Assembly: GCA_007130885.1 (NCBI GenBank)
Contig: SLRQ01000065.1
Location: 1 to 64,000 of the forward strand
Length of the DNA stretch: 64,000 nt
Origin: Deltaproteobacteria bacterium
Lineage (GTDB): Bacteria; Myxococcota; Myxococcia; SLRQ01
Direction of reading: 5' to 3'
This document shows, in pieces, positions 18,172 through 27,150 of the stretch (positions are counted from its first letter, which is position 1; each line of letters opens with the position of its first letter). The position numbers were made by a program, and so were the translations under genes. The notes below the pieces were generated by a model, which saw nothing but the letters and a program-made list of their open reading frames with translations, was not told where the DNA came from and searched no databases.

Positions 18172-19965
18172 TCAATCGACCAGGATCAGATCGTCCAGGC
18201 TTACCTCCAGGAACTCGGGCTGGTCGCTTGCGGCCACCCAGTCGTCTCCGGTGCCGCTCTCGTAGGAGAGGCGCATTACCAGATCCGTGGCGTCATAGAC
18301 CACATCCCAGGTGTTCGAGCGCATCGCCGCGACGCGGCTTACCGCCTCCGCCCCGTCCATGGTGACGGGGGCTGGGACGCCGTCGTTGCAGGGGATGATC
18401 TCCTCGCCGTCCCACGACCACGCCTCTCCGGCTTCCCACGCCTCGGTCATCTCGCGCATGGGCGTGTACCGGTTCCGGTAGGAACCGCCGCGGACCATGA
18501 GACCTGGGTTTTCCCGTTGGGGACCGTTGCAGGCGTACTGGTGCATCCGAACTCCGTGCGCGAGCGCCTCATCGCCTCGATAGAGGGCGCAGGGCAACGG
18601 GTAGCCGGTTCGAAGCGGCATGCCATCGGGGTCCTCGATGTAGTTGCCGTCGTCATCGAGAATGTAGTCGGTGCCGTCGTGAGCGAACAGCAGGGGATTG
18701 GCGTTCGCGTCGATCTCCACCGCCTCGGCCTCGGTGTTTACCTTCTCGGGCCGGGAGCCCGGAGTGTGCGTTACCGCGGTTCCATCGCGGTCGAAACGCA
18801 CGAGCATGGTGTCCACGGAGCAATCGGAGTGGTGCAGGAAGGCCCCCGAGGACAGGCCGTTGTTCTCGAGCATCAGGCCTCCGGCCGAAGCGCCGCCGCC
18901 GCGAGGATCTCCCCAAGCGACCAAGGCGTTGTAGCCGATTGTAGGCGCGCGGGTGAAACCATCGTCGACGGTGTTGTCCATATAAGACATCGCCTCCTCC
19001 AGGTTCACCGAGCCTTCGAGGACCTCGCGGGCCTTGAAGAGAGCCGGCTGCGTATCGATCCTCTCCAGCGGCGATGACGCTCCCACCGCGGAGATGGTCA
19101 GCCCCTCGCGGCTCATTCCGGCAAGCCCGCCAAGGTTCGCTCCCACCCAGGAGATGGAGGTGTAGGGTATCCCGTCGTTGGGAACGAACACGGCAATCGA
19201 CGCGAACCGGCCTATGCCCGTATCGGGTGTGAAGTCCATGTTGCGGGTGGCATATAGGCCTCCGTGGTCGGTGCGGTCTCCCCAGGCGGCGTAGAAGGAG
19301 CACTGCAGCGGGGGAAAGATACGCTCGATTTGCAGCTCCGAGAGCCGGTTCACCAGGCTTTGAACCTGCTTCGAGACCGCCGCCGGCTGCTCGTCGTAGT
19401 ACTCGCGAAGCGCCCTGGAGACGCCATGGTTCAGCAGGGAAGTGATTCCGCTCAGATCATCGAGTGAGAGCTGCGAGGACATGGCCAGCTCCACGAGCGT
19501 TATGATCCGCCGGGGCATGGCCTCCATCTCCGGATCGGTGACTCCGGAGTCCTTCATTCCCGCCACCACGCCCTCCAGCTCCCGGTGAAAGCGCGGCGAT
19601 ATGTGAGGCTCGAACCACTCCCAGCCCAAATCCAAAAGCTCCCCGATTAGCTCCATCAAGGTGTCATCGTCATCCTCGGACACCTCGGCGCCCTCCGCCA
19701 GGGAGCCCATGTAGGTGTCCCACATCTCCTCCATGGTGGGGCCGAGCAAACGGCCGTACTGGTACCCCATCTCATACGGAGTGCCCTGAACGCGAACGAT
19801 CCACAGGTCGTCGCCCCAGGGGCCCGGAAGACGGGCCAGCGTACCGCAGCCCTCGGTATCCACCACCTCGCCGAGCCTCCACTCGGGACATTCGTCTTGT
19901 TCCTCGGCGCCCTGACAGGCGATAGAGAAGACGGCGATGAGCGTGATCATGACAACGCGCCGCAT
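18172..19965 (-). CDS. Exported C45 family peptidase/acyltransferase-like Ntn hydrolase
   Basis: Signal peptide MRRVVMITLIAVFSIACQG; LQCSFYAAWGDRTDHGGLYATRNMDF around the candidate N-terminal nucleophile Cys; GGLAGMSREGLTISAVG. Confidence 0.85.
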   Translation of the reverse strand: MRRVVMITLIAVFSIACQGAEEQDECPEWRLGEVVDTEGCGTLARLPGPWGDDLWIVRVQGTPYEMGYQYGRLLGPTMEEMWDTYMGSLAEGAEVSEDDDDTLMELIGELLDLGWEWFEPHISPRFHRELEGVVAGMKDSGVTDPEMEAMPRRIITLVELAMSSQLSLDDLSGITSLLNHGVSRALREYYDEQPAAVSKQVQSLVNRLSELQIERIFPPLQCSFYAAWGDRTDHGGLYATRNMDFTPDTGIGRFASIAVFVPNDGIPYTSISWVGANLGGLAGMSREGLTISAVGASSPLERIDTQPALFKAREVLEGSVNLEEAMSYMDNTVDDGFTRAPTIGYNALVAWGDPRGGGASAGGLMLENNGLSSGAFLHHSDCSVDTMLVRFDRDGTAVTHTPGSRPEKVNTEAEAVEIDANANPLLFAHDGTDYILDDDGNYIEDPDGMPLRTGYPLPCALYRGDEALAHGVRMHQYACNGPQRENPGLMVRGGSYRNRYTPMREMTEAWEAGEAWSWDGEEIIPCNDGVPAPVTMDGAEAVSRVAAMRSNTWDVVYDATDLVMRLSYESGTGDDWVAASDQPEFLEVSLDDLILVD

Positions 19966-20036
19966 GCTTTCCTCCAGGTTCTCGTCGGTTTGATTCCGGT
20001 GAAGACTAACTCAGCTTGGAGGTTCGCTCATCATTC

Positions 20037-20822
20037 TCATGTGAGCTTCAAGCTATCCGGAATCCGTGCGACGGGGATGGGCTCCATCTTGTGACGGTTT
20101 GCTTTGTTGAGGCGGCGGAAGATGGTCAGTACCTCCTTTTGCCGCGGTGAGAGATCCTTGTCCTCAACGCCCGATTCCTCGTGTGCCATGGCCCACTCCA
20201 GCTCGTCGTAGGTCGCGCCGATCTGCTCTTCATCGCAGCGCTGATCTTCCCACAGCCCGTCCACCGGAACCGCCTCCACGATCTCGGGAGGTATATGTAA
20301 TTCCTCCGCTAGTTGCCGTACCTCCGACTTCATCAGGTCGCCTATGGGTAGGAGGTCGACGCCGCCGTCCCCGTACTTGGTGAAAAAACCGACGCCGAAG
20401 TCCTCGACCTTGTTGCCGGTGCCGGCGACCAGTAGCCGGTGGCGAGTCGCAAAGGCGTAGAGCGCTATCATGCGAATTCTAGACTTGGTGTTGGCAAGTA
20501 CGAGACCGGTTTGGAGATCGCCCGGCAGCGTCTGCTGGAAGCTGTCCAGTACGATCGAAAGATCCAGACGGTGCACGGAAACACAAGGAAACCGGTTACT
20601 CAGCCATTCCAAGTGCCGGTCGGCCAGCTCGTCTTGCTCCTTGGCTTGATTGATGGGAAGGCTCACCGCGTATGTGGGCTTGCCGGTGCGGGCGCACAGC
20701 GCCGATGTCACGGCCGAGTCGACACCACCCGAGATGCCGGTGACGAACCCGTCAAGCCCGGCCTGCTCGCAGTAGCCCGCAAGCCACCGCACGATGTGTT
20801 CTATGACGGCTTTCCTGTTCAT
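20037..20822 (-). CDS. nadE: Ammonia-dependent NAD+ synthase
   Basis: GFVTGISGGVDSAVTSALCAR, TGNKVEDFGVGFFTKYGDGGVDLLPIGDLMKSEVR; alternative start at 20873. Confidence 0.95.
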   Translation of the reverse strand: MNRKAVIEHIVRWLAGYCEQAGLDGFVTGISGGVDSAVTSALCARTGKPTYAVSLPINQAKEQDELADRHLEWLSNRFPCVSVHRLDLSIVLDSFQQTLPGDLQTGLVLANTKSRIRMIALYAFATRHRLLVAGTGNKVEDFGVGFFTKYGDGGVDLLPIGDLMKSEVRQLAEELHIPPEIVEAVPVDGLWEDQRCDEEQIGATYDELEWAMAHEESGVEDKDLSPRQKEVLTIFRRLNKANRHKMEPIPVARIPDSLKLT

Positions 20823-20862
20823 GGCTTCGTCCAAGCTCGAAGGGGCACCCAAGCTGCTATCA

Positions 20863-21954
20863 CTATTCGGCAAGCGAGGCTACGATGAACACCGGGCTTC
20901 GAACGGGACCAAGGCGTCCGCCGGGCAGCTCCAAGGTGTGGTTGAACGAGCCGAAACGGTACCAGAAGCCGCTCTCCCGTATCGCGTACTGAAGGGAGGT
21001 GCCGCCGTCCAGCAAGGTCGCGTGCTCCACGCCCAAGGCCCGGGCTATTAGCGCCGCTTCGGTGATGTTCAGGCCGCCGCCGCTTCCGGAGAGCAGCATG
21101 ACCGGGTGACCTCCGGCATCGACCCCGGCAAGCGAGCGATACGTGATATCGAGTCCCTGGAAGTAACGCTCCGGCTCACTTCTAACGTAAGAGAAGATTA
21201 CGCCGTCGCGCATGACCGAAGGAAACGCCTGCGCGGCTTCGGTGATGGAACGTTTTTCCGCCCGAACCTCCGCGAGCAGCGAGTGAGGTCCGAAGTAGGG
21301 TTTGCCGTCGGCCACGAAGAAGAAGCCGGTCCATCTATCCAGGGCGCGGTTCCTTTCCTTGCTTTGGTGGACCACCCAGCCGATGGGACGGCCTTGCCTG
21401 TCGAAGTAATTCGCGGGAAGAGCCAGGACTGCCCCTGGTGTCTCTCGCAGGCGTTCGACGGCGGTGGTGGGCTCGAAGTCGTTCCTGAAAGACGTGGCGA
21501 AATTCGCCTTGGAGGGATCGATGCGAAGAACGATGAGCTCCGAGCCGAGTGCTCCCGCGATGATTTGGCGCCACCGAGACGCCGCGCGACGCCTGACCTC
21601 GAGGCGATGAACCGTCAAGACATCCCCGTCATGCAGCGTTCGCAAGGCGGAAGAGATGTCCTCTCGTTGGAGGCGCTCGACCGGGATCCATCGCCCGCCG
21701 CCCAACCGAACCTCCAGCGGCGCGGTGCTCGTTTGGGTCGCCCAGACAACTATGTTCGAACGTACATTGAAAATGCCTTGAGCCGCGAAGGAGCAGATGA
21801 GGATGAGCGCTATCAGCACCGGTATCATGGTCCTCCGGCGCAGGCTCGGGTCCGGGCGCGCCCCGTCCTCGGGCAGCTCGTCCAGCCGGTGGTCCTCCGG
21901 GGACGAGCGCGCGAGAGTTTCGAGGAGATGTTCAACGCTAGGCTTGGCGGCCAT
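20863..21954 (-). CDS. Phosphodiester glycosidase (NAGPA-like) domain protein, membrane anchored
   Basis: TM segment near the N-terminus; ALGVEHATLLDGGTSLQYAIR and GGGLNITEAALIARALG. Confidence 0.8.
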   Translation of the reverse strand: MAAKPSVEHLLETLARSSPEDHRLDELPEDGARPDPSLRRRTMIPVLIALILICSFAAQGIFNVRSNIVVWATQTSTAPLEVRLGGGRWIPVERLQREDISSALRTLHDGDVLTVHRLEVRRRAASRWRQIIAGALGSELIVLRIDPSKANFATSFRNDFEPTTAVERLRETPGAVLALPANYFDRQGRPIGWVVHQSKERNRALDRWTGFFFVADGKPYFGPHSLLAEVRAEKRSITEAAQAFPSVMRDGVIFSYVRSEPERYFQGLDITYRSLAGVDAGGHPVMLLSGSGGGLNITEAALIARALGVEHATLLDGGTSLQYAIRESGFWYRFGSFNHTLELPGGRLGPVRSPVFIVASLAE

Positions 21955-21966
21955 ACCGCATCTTTC

Positions 21967-24912
21967 CTATGGAGAGGATCTCTCCTCTGCAACCGCGTTG
22001 CCGCAGTGTTCGTGGCAGCGATCTACCCAGCCCCGAGCCTCCCGCAGACGCCACGGGGCGGTGTGCTCCTCGTTTCTGTTGAACTCTTCCGCCGCCAGGA
22101 CCAGCGGCATGCCGTCCTCGCACCGCTCGGTCCTGCACAGAGCCTCGCCAAGCGGCCCCGCAATGTCATGATAGCGCCGACCGTCCGTCGAGTACTCCTC
22201 TGATGCCACGGAGAAGGCCGCTTCCAGCTCGACCAGGGCCTCGTCAAACCGGCCTTGCCCCTGCCGTGCCCGGCCGAGCAGCACTCTTGTCCGCACAACA
22301 GCGGGGGAGTCGTGATCCAGGAGCCCCCTTCTAATTTCCAGAGCCTGCTCCAGGTGACGCGCGGCTTCGCCATAGCGGCCCCGTCGAAGCAGCAACCGAG
22401 CAAGCCAGTACTTGGCCGACGCTACTTCTCGGTGTTCGTTGCCGAGCAGGCCCTTTCTTATTTCCAGCAACTCGCGCTGAAGGCGTTCCGCCTCCAGTAC
22501 ATTGTCGCGATCGTTCTCCAGCCAAACCAGTGACATCAGGCTACGGGTCACGTCTCGGTGCTCGGCCCCGAGCAGCTCACGTCGCCGGTTCAACGACTCT
22601 CGCGCTGCCTTCTCCGCTTCGTCGAGCTTGCCCAGGCGGTGGAGCATCCGGGCCTTGCTGTTGTACATCCTGGCTATCTCGATATCGATCTCCCGGTATT
22701 GCTCCTCGGCTGCCGCATCGGCGGGTTGTTGTTGCTCCAGCCAGGCCTCGGCGATCTCCAGGGCTCGAAGCAGATTCTCTTTTGACTCCTCGAGCTCGTT
22801 CAGGCCACGTAAGGTCACTGAAAGCTCATATCGGGTCAGAGCGGTATCCGGATGGTTCGCACCGAGCCCGTCCTCCCGCTTTGCGAGCACCTCCCTGAAA
22901 AGCGCCTCGGAAGCTTCCCGGTCCCCTCTCGAGCGGTGGAGTCGCGCGAGATGATGATTCGTTTCCGCGACGAGGACTGCCGAGTCGTCACCTCCGTGTC
23001 TTGCTCGGATGTCACGGGCGACGATGATCTGCTGCTCGGCGTCGCGCAGCCGGCCTAGGCCATGGAAGGTTCTGCCAAGGCGCAGCCGTGCTTCCGCCTC
23101 CGCGAGAGGCACATCGCTCAGCCGACCCTGATCCAGCATTCCAGTTACGGCGTCGAGGATCGTGTCGACAGTTGCCTGCTCTTCTCCGCTGTGTTGCGGA
23201 TCGGCGGCTCTCATCGTCTCGTGCCAGACGCGCTGTATTCCGGAAAGCTCGATATTGGATTGCTGGAGCTGTTGGTTCATCTCTTGCTCCAGTTGATAAT
23301 GCCGGCTGACCGAGTAGATATGACCGACTACCGAGAACAGGAGCACCGCGGCGACAGCGGTCACCGCGCCGCGCCGCAGCCACCTGCCTTGCCGCCTGCT
23401 TTGCAGATTCTCCAATCGCTCCGCTAGCTCGTTCGGTGAGTTGAACCGGTGGGCCAGGTCGCCGGATACGCATCCGGCGATGTCCTCGCGAAGCAGAGGA
23501 TCGCGAACGTCCTTCTCCCACCCATGCCCCAGCGGCCGCTTCAGGTCGCCCACCACTAGTTGATAGAGCACCACGCCGAGCGCGTAGACGTCGCCTTGGG
23601 GGGTGAACTCCACGCCCTGCATCAGCTCGGGCGGAGAGTACATCTGGGAGCCGGTGCCGGTGGACTTGGTGCTTTTGAGCTCGGTGCGCCCGACGGCGGC
23701 GATGCCGGTTAGCTGCTCGGCGGCCTGGACGCCTTTTTCGGTAAGCGCGCTGATACCGAAATCGGCGATCTTCGGTCGAGGGAGGCCGTCTCGAATGCTG
23801 ACCAGGATGTTCGCCGGTTTCAGATCCTTGTGGAGCACGCCCACGCTGTGCGCCGCGGCGACCGCTCTTGCGGAACGAGCAACCAGATCGATTCTGGTCT
23901 CCAGCGGCACCTTCTTGGCGCCACCTTGCTTCTCGAACCATGCTTCGAGGTCTCCGGATGCGGAGTACTCGCTGACGAGGAAATACGGAGGGCTGTCCAG
24001 GCGGACGTCGAACAGCCTGGCTATGTCATCCCGCTCACCCAGGTTTCCGAGCAAGACCTGAAAGAAAGCCAGCTCCTTCTTCAGCGAGAGCAGCCGCTCG
24101 GCGTCGAAGCAAAACTTGAAGGCGCGCTTGTGCCTGGTTTGCTTCTGAACACCAAGCCAGACTTCGCCGAAGCCACCCGTGCCGAGCTTCTCCTCCAGGA
24201 TCCAGCCGCTTTGGCCGGGGATCTCCTGTCCCGCCGCCGGCCGCCAATCGTAAAGGGTTTCCTCGCCCGTGGCGACGGAGCGGGTGGCCTTTGTCGAGTC
24301 GGGCGGCGGCTCCAGGGGAGCGATTCCCTTGGCGCCTACCTCGAAGATTCCTATGGGCTCATCCAGTCCCTTTATCTGGTATGGGCCGTGAGCCTTCCAT
24401 TGCAGCTCGGGCAGGTCGCCCGAGTCGTCGGTCGGATGCTCGCGGATGAACTGACGCGCATCATCGAAGGCGGCCCGGGTGAGCAGAATCTGCCTGGGCA
24501 GCGCGAGCGACTCTATGCGGCTGGCCAGGTCTATCGCCAGGCCCACGATCTTGTTTTCACCGCTTGCATCGGGGCCGAGGTCGGCTACCTCCCCCATGTG
24601 TATGCCAATCCGCACCAAGCAGCGTTCCGGCTCGGCGGGCTCACGGCTCATGGCCAGTTGAAACCGAAGCGCGGCTTCCACGGCGCTGCTGGCCGTTTGA
24701 AACCGTGCCATGAAGCCGTCACCTTGGTCCTTCAAAATCTTGGCTCCGGCTATGGAGGCCACGATGCCTTGAAACAAGGCATCGTGCCGCGCCACCGCCG
24801 CCCCGTACCTGGTCGCCCCGATGCGCGTCTTCAGCCCGACCGAGTCCACGATGTCCGTGAACATGAGTACGGCAAGCGAGGAGTGTTGGTCCGGGTCTTT
24901 ACTCTGCGTCAT
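21967..24912 (-). CDS. Class III nucleotide cyclase-like domain + Ser/Thr protein kinase + TM + TPR domain fusion
   Basis: FTDIVDS...KDQGDGFMARF; LGTGGFGEVWLGV, HKDLKPANILVS, ADFGIS; TM VTAVAAVLLFSVVGHIYSVS; multiple TPRs. Confidence 0.92.
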   Translation of the reverse strand: MTQSKDPDQHSSLAVLMFTDIVDSVGLKTRIGATRYGAAVARHDALFQGIVASIAGAKILKDQGDGFMARFQTASSAVEAALRFQLAMSREPAEPERCLVRIGIHMGEVADLGPDASGENKIVGLAIDLASRIESLALPRQILLTRAAFDDARQFIREHPTDDSGDLPELQWKAHGPYQIKGLDEPIGIFEVGAKGIAPLEPPPDSTKATRSVATGEETLYDWRPAAGQEIPGQSGWILEEKLGTGGFGEVWLGVQKQTRHKRAFKFCFDAERLLSLKKELAFFQVLLGNLGERDDIARLFDVRLDSPPYFLVSEYSASGDLEAWFEKQGGAKKVPLETRIDLVARSARAVAAAHSVGVLHKDLKPANILVSIRDGLPRPKIADFGISALTEKGVQAAEQLTGIAAVGRTELKSTKSTGTGSQMYSPPELMQGVEFTPQGDVYALGVVLYQLVVGDLKRPLGHGWEKDVRDPLLREDIAGCVSGDLAHRFNSPNELAERLENLQSRRQGRWLRRGAVTAVAAVLLFSVVGHIYSVSRHYQLEQEMNQQLQQSNIELSGIQRVWHETMRAADPQHSGEEQATVDTILDAVTGMLDQGRLSDVPLAEAEARLRLGRTFHGLGRLRDAEQQIIVARDIRARHGGDDSAVLVAETNHHLARLHRSRGDREASEALFREVLAKREDGLGANHPDTALTRYELSVTLRGLNELEESKENLLRALEIAEAWLEQQQPADAAAEEQYREIDIEIARMYNSKARMLHRLGKLDEAEKAARESLNRRRELLGAEHRDVTRSLMSLVWLENDRDNVLEAERLQRELLEIRKGLLGNEHREVASAKYWLARLLLRRGRYGEAARHLEQALEIRRGLLDHDSPAVVRTRVLLGRARQGQGRFDEALVELEAAFSVASEEYSTDGRRYHDIAGPLGEALCRTERCEDGMPLVLAAEEFNRNEEHTAPWRLREARGWVDRCHEHCGNAVAEERSSP

Positions 24913-25053
24913 GGCACCCTCCCCACACGGGGGCGCGAGAACGGCCATGATAGCGTTCGCCGGGCGTGGATACCAGAGCCGCAAAGAGGCGTGGAGATCT
25001 CGTCACGGGGCCCAAAGCTATTCCATCCATGAGGAGTTGCTTGTGTGAAAGAT

Positions 25054-27150
25054 TTAGGCATGCCGGGCACCGACGGTGCGCCTCACCCGAATTTCTCCGT
25101 TACTGATTTCGACGGTCTTGCCCGCAAGTTCCTCTGCTTCGCGAGGAGTAAGGCCGGAGAAAGTAGGTATTTCAAGCTCGCGAAGCATCAGCGCCAGATG
25201 CGATAGAAGCATTCCACCCCCAATCACAAGCACTCCGCGTGCACCGACAATTTGCTCAATCCAAGAAACGGAGGAGTCGCTGACAATCACGATTGCATCT
25301 TGGACCTCCGCCTCGGGCCTTGCCCACATTACCACACCACTTGCCTTTCCATGGACGATGGTATGCAGTAGCAGCTTCCCGTGTTGATCGCTTCCATTGT
25401 GCTTCTTCTCCTCCAGCTCCGCAGTCAGGCGTCCTCTTCTGTTCGTAAGGATTGTCGGTGCCGGTCTGGCTTTGGCGGCCTCGAACGCTTGCTGTCGCTG
25501 GAGCAGCACGGTGGTATCGACCACACCGTCGCCGCCGCCGGCTTTCAGCCATTCCGAAAGCCGCATCTGCCGCCAAAGGTCGATCGTCTCTCCTTCCTCC
25601 GCTGCTGGAATCTCATCGCCCATCGAATCGAGCTTGAGCACTATGGTTTCGTGCAGTTTCCGCCGAGCCTCATCCATGGTCAGTGCCCCGCGATTGGAAT
25701 ACTTGGATACGATGATATGCCATGGAATGAGAGGGGAGAAACCGGGCTGCTTTCGGCCGAGGAGCACCGCGGCCCGCGATAGGGCTCTGAAATCTTCGGC
25801 TTGCTGCTGCGCCCGGGCTTGTAGCTTGGCGAGCGTCCTGATGTCTCGGACGAATTCATGAGATGAAGCCTTGTGCGTGGGAGCGAGGTCTCTACGGTGC
25901 TGCCGGTGCTGTGCTCCCAAAAGGTCTCTCCTTAGTTTTCCGCAACGAAGCATCGAGCGAAACGCCCAGCCAGGCAGACTTGTTCGATCTGGAAAAAAGC
26001 GAATGGGTGAAGCAATACTCGTGTACTCCGCATAAACGCGGTGCTCGTGCAGCAGACAGCGAATGTTCGAATCATGAACCTCGGCTCTGGTCTGTTCATT
26101 CAACGCACGGGTTATGGATTCCTTTGTGACTTCCAGGTTTTCCCCGAAAACCGTATCCGCTTGAAGCCAGGACAAGGCATCCGGCGTGATTCCGGCGGGC
26201 CCTCCTTGTGTCCACACAGCCGGATACTCGACCGGTGGTGCTCTCCTCAGCTGGAACACAAGCACTTGCCCGTTGAAAACACCAAACTCGATGATCGCCG
26301 GTGCCGCCAGCAAGTCTTCCCCAACCCTAAGAATGTCTAAAAGTTTTTCCCGTTGACTTTGATCGAGCTTGGACGCGCGACTAATCCAGCGCCCAAGAAT
26401 ACCGGAATAGACATCATGTCTAGCCTCATTAGCTTCTTCCGTTTCTATCAATATGTTATCGAGACGATTGCTGCCCGGATGGTATGAGGAGACGATGCCC
26501 TTTGTTTCTACCTCCACAAATTCTTGTATAATTATCTGGTCCTCCCGCCTTGAGGAACCGTATGAATCGGTCAATGATCTATAAGATGCAGCTGTGGAAG
26601 AATTGCGGGAATGCAGTACCATTTCGATGGAATCGAGTATCGATTCCCGATCCGGATCCACGTTGGTGATGGTCCTGTAAACCCCTGGGAAGAGATTCAG
26701 GTCATCTTCGTTCCCAAATGCGGATCGCACTATCAGGCCCTTCAATCCAGCCCTTCGGGCCTTTCTGGATATCTCGGCGGCTATCTTGGCATTGTGTCTG
26801 CTGCTTCCAGTACGAAGTATCCAGCCTGGTGGTGTAACAAATCCGCTGCGTTTCAACTTGACCAGACCACTTGCCTTAGGTGTCAAACGAATTCCAACCA
26901 GGGGAAAGGTAAGCCAAGAAGAACTCAGATCAATAGGTCGGTGTCGCCGGCGTGCCCAGAAAACAGTCGTTAGAATACCCGCTACCAAGGCCTGGACCAA
27001 GAAGCCTACCCATGTTTGGAAAGGTGCTGCGTCGCTCCAAAATGTGCCGAGGACATAATTCAGAAGCGTTGCTATTGCGACCGCCGTCAAGAAGACGACT
27101 ATGACACTCATCATGGTAATGAGCGGAGGCGCGGCCAGACCACCGATCAT
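25054..27150 (-). CDS. Membrane-anchored PEP-synthase/rifampin-phosphotransferase-like dikinase (PPDK_N ATP-grasp plus C-terminal swivelling phosphohistidine domain)
   Basis: Two N-terminal TM segments; IVRSAFGNEDDLNLFPGVYRTITNV, IIIQEFVEVETKGIVSS, IEFGVFNGQVLVFQLRRAP; C-terminal GGGMLLSHLALMLRELEIPTFSG. Confidence 0.85.
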   Translation of the reverse strand: MIGGLAAPPLITMMSVIVVFLTAVAIATLLNYVLGTFWSDAAPFQTWVGFLVQALVAGILTTVFWARRRHRPIDLSSSWLTFPLVGIRLTPKASGLVKLKRSGFVTPPGWILRTGSSRHNAKIAAEISRKARRAGLKGLIVRSAFGNEDDLNLFPGVYRTITNVDPDRESILDSIEMVLHSRNSSTAASYRSLTDSYGSSRREDQIIIQEFVEVETKGIVSSYHPGSNRLDNILIETEEANEARHDVYSGILGRWISRASKLDQSQREKLLDILRVGEDLLAAPAIIEFGVFNGQVLVFQLRRAPPVEYPAVWTQGGPAGITPDALSWLQADTVFGENLEVTKESITRALNEQTRAEVHDSNIRCLLHEHRVYAEYTSIASPIRFFPDRTSLPGWAFRSMLRCGKLRRDLLGAQHRQHRRDLAPTHKASSHEFVRDIRTLAKLQARAQQQAEDFRALSRAAVLLGRKQPGFSPLIPWHIIVSKYSNRGALTMDEARRKLHETIVLKLDSMGDEIPAAEEGETIDLWRQMRLSEWLKAGGGDGVVDTTVLLQRQQAFEAAKARPAPTILTNRRGRLTAELEEKKHNGSDQHGKLLLHTIVHGKASGVVMWARPEAEVQDAIVIVSDSSVSWIEQIVGARGVLVIGGGMLLSHLALMLRELEIPTFSGLTPREAEELAGKTVEISNGEIRVRRTVGARHA

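Noticed and set aside
23012-23941. 309-aa minus ORF in the cyclase-kinase gene
   Set aside because: Out-of-frame shadow ORF; the kinase and TPR motifs are in the other frame
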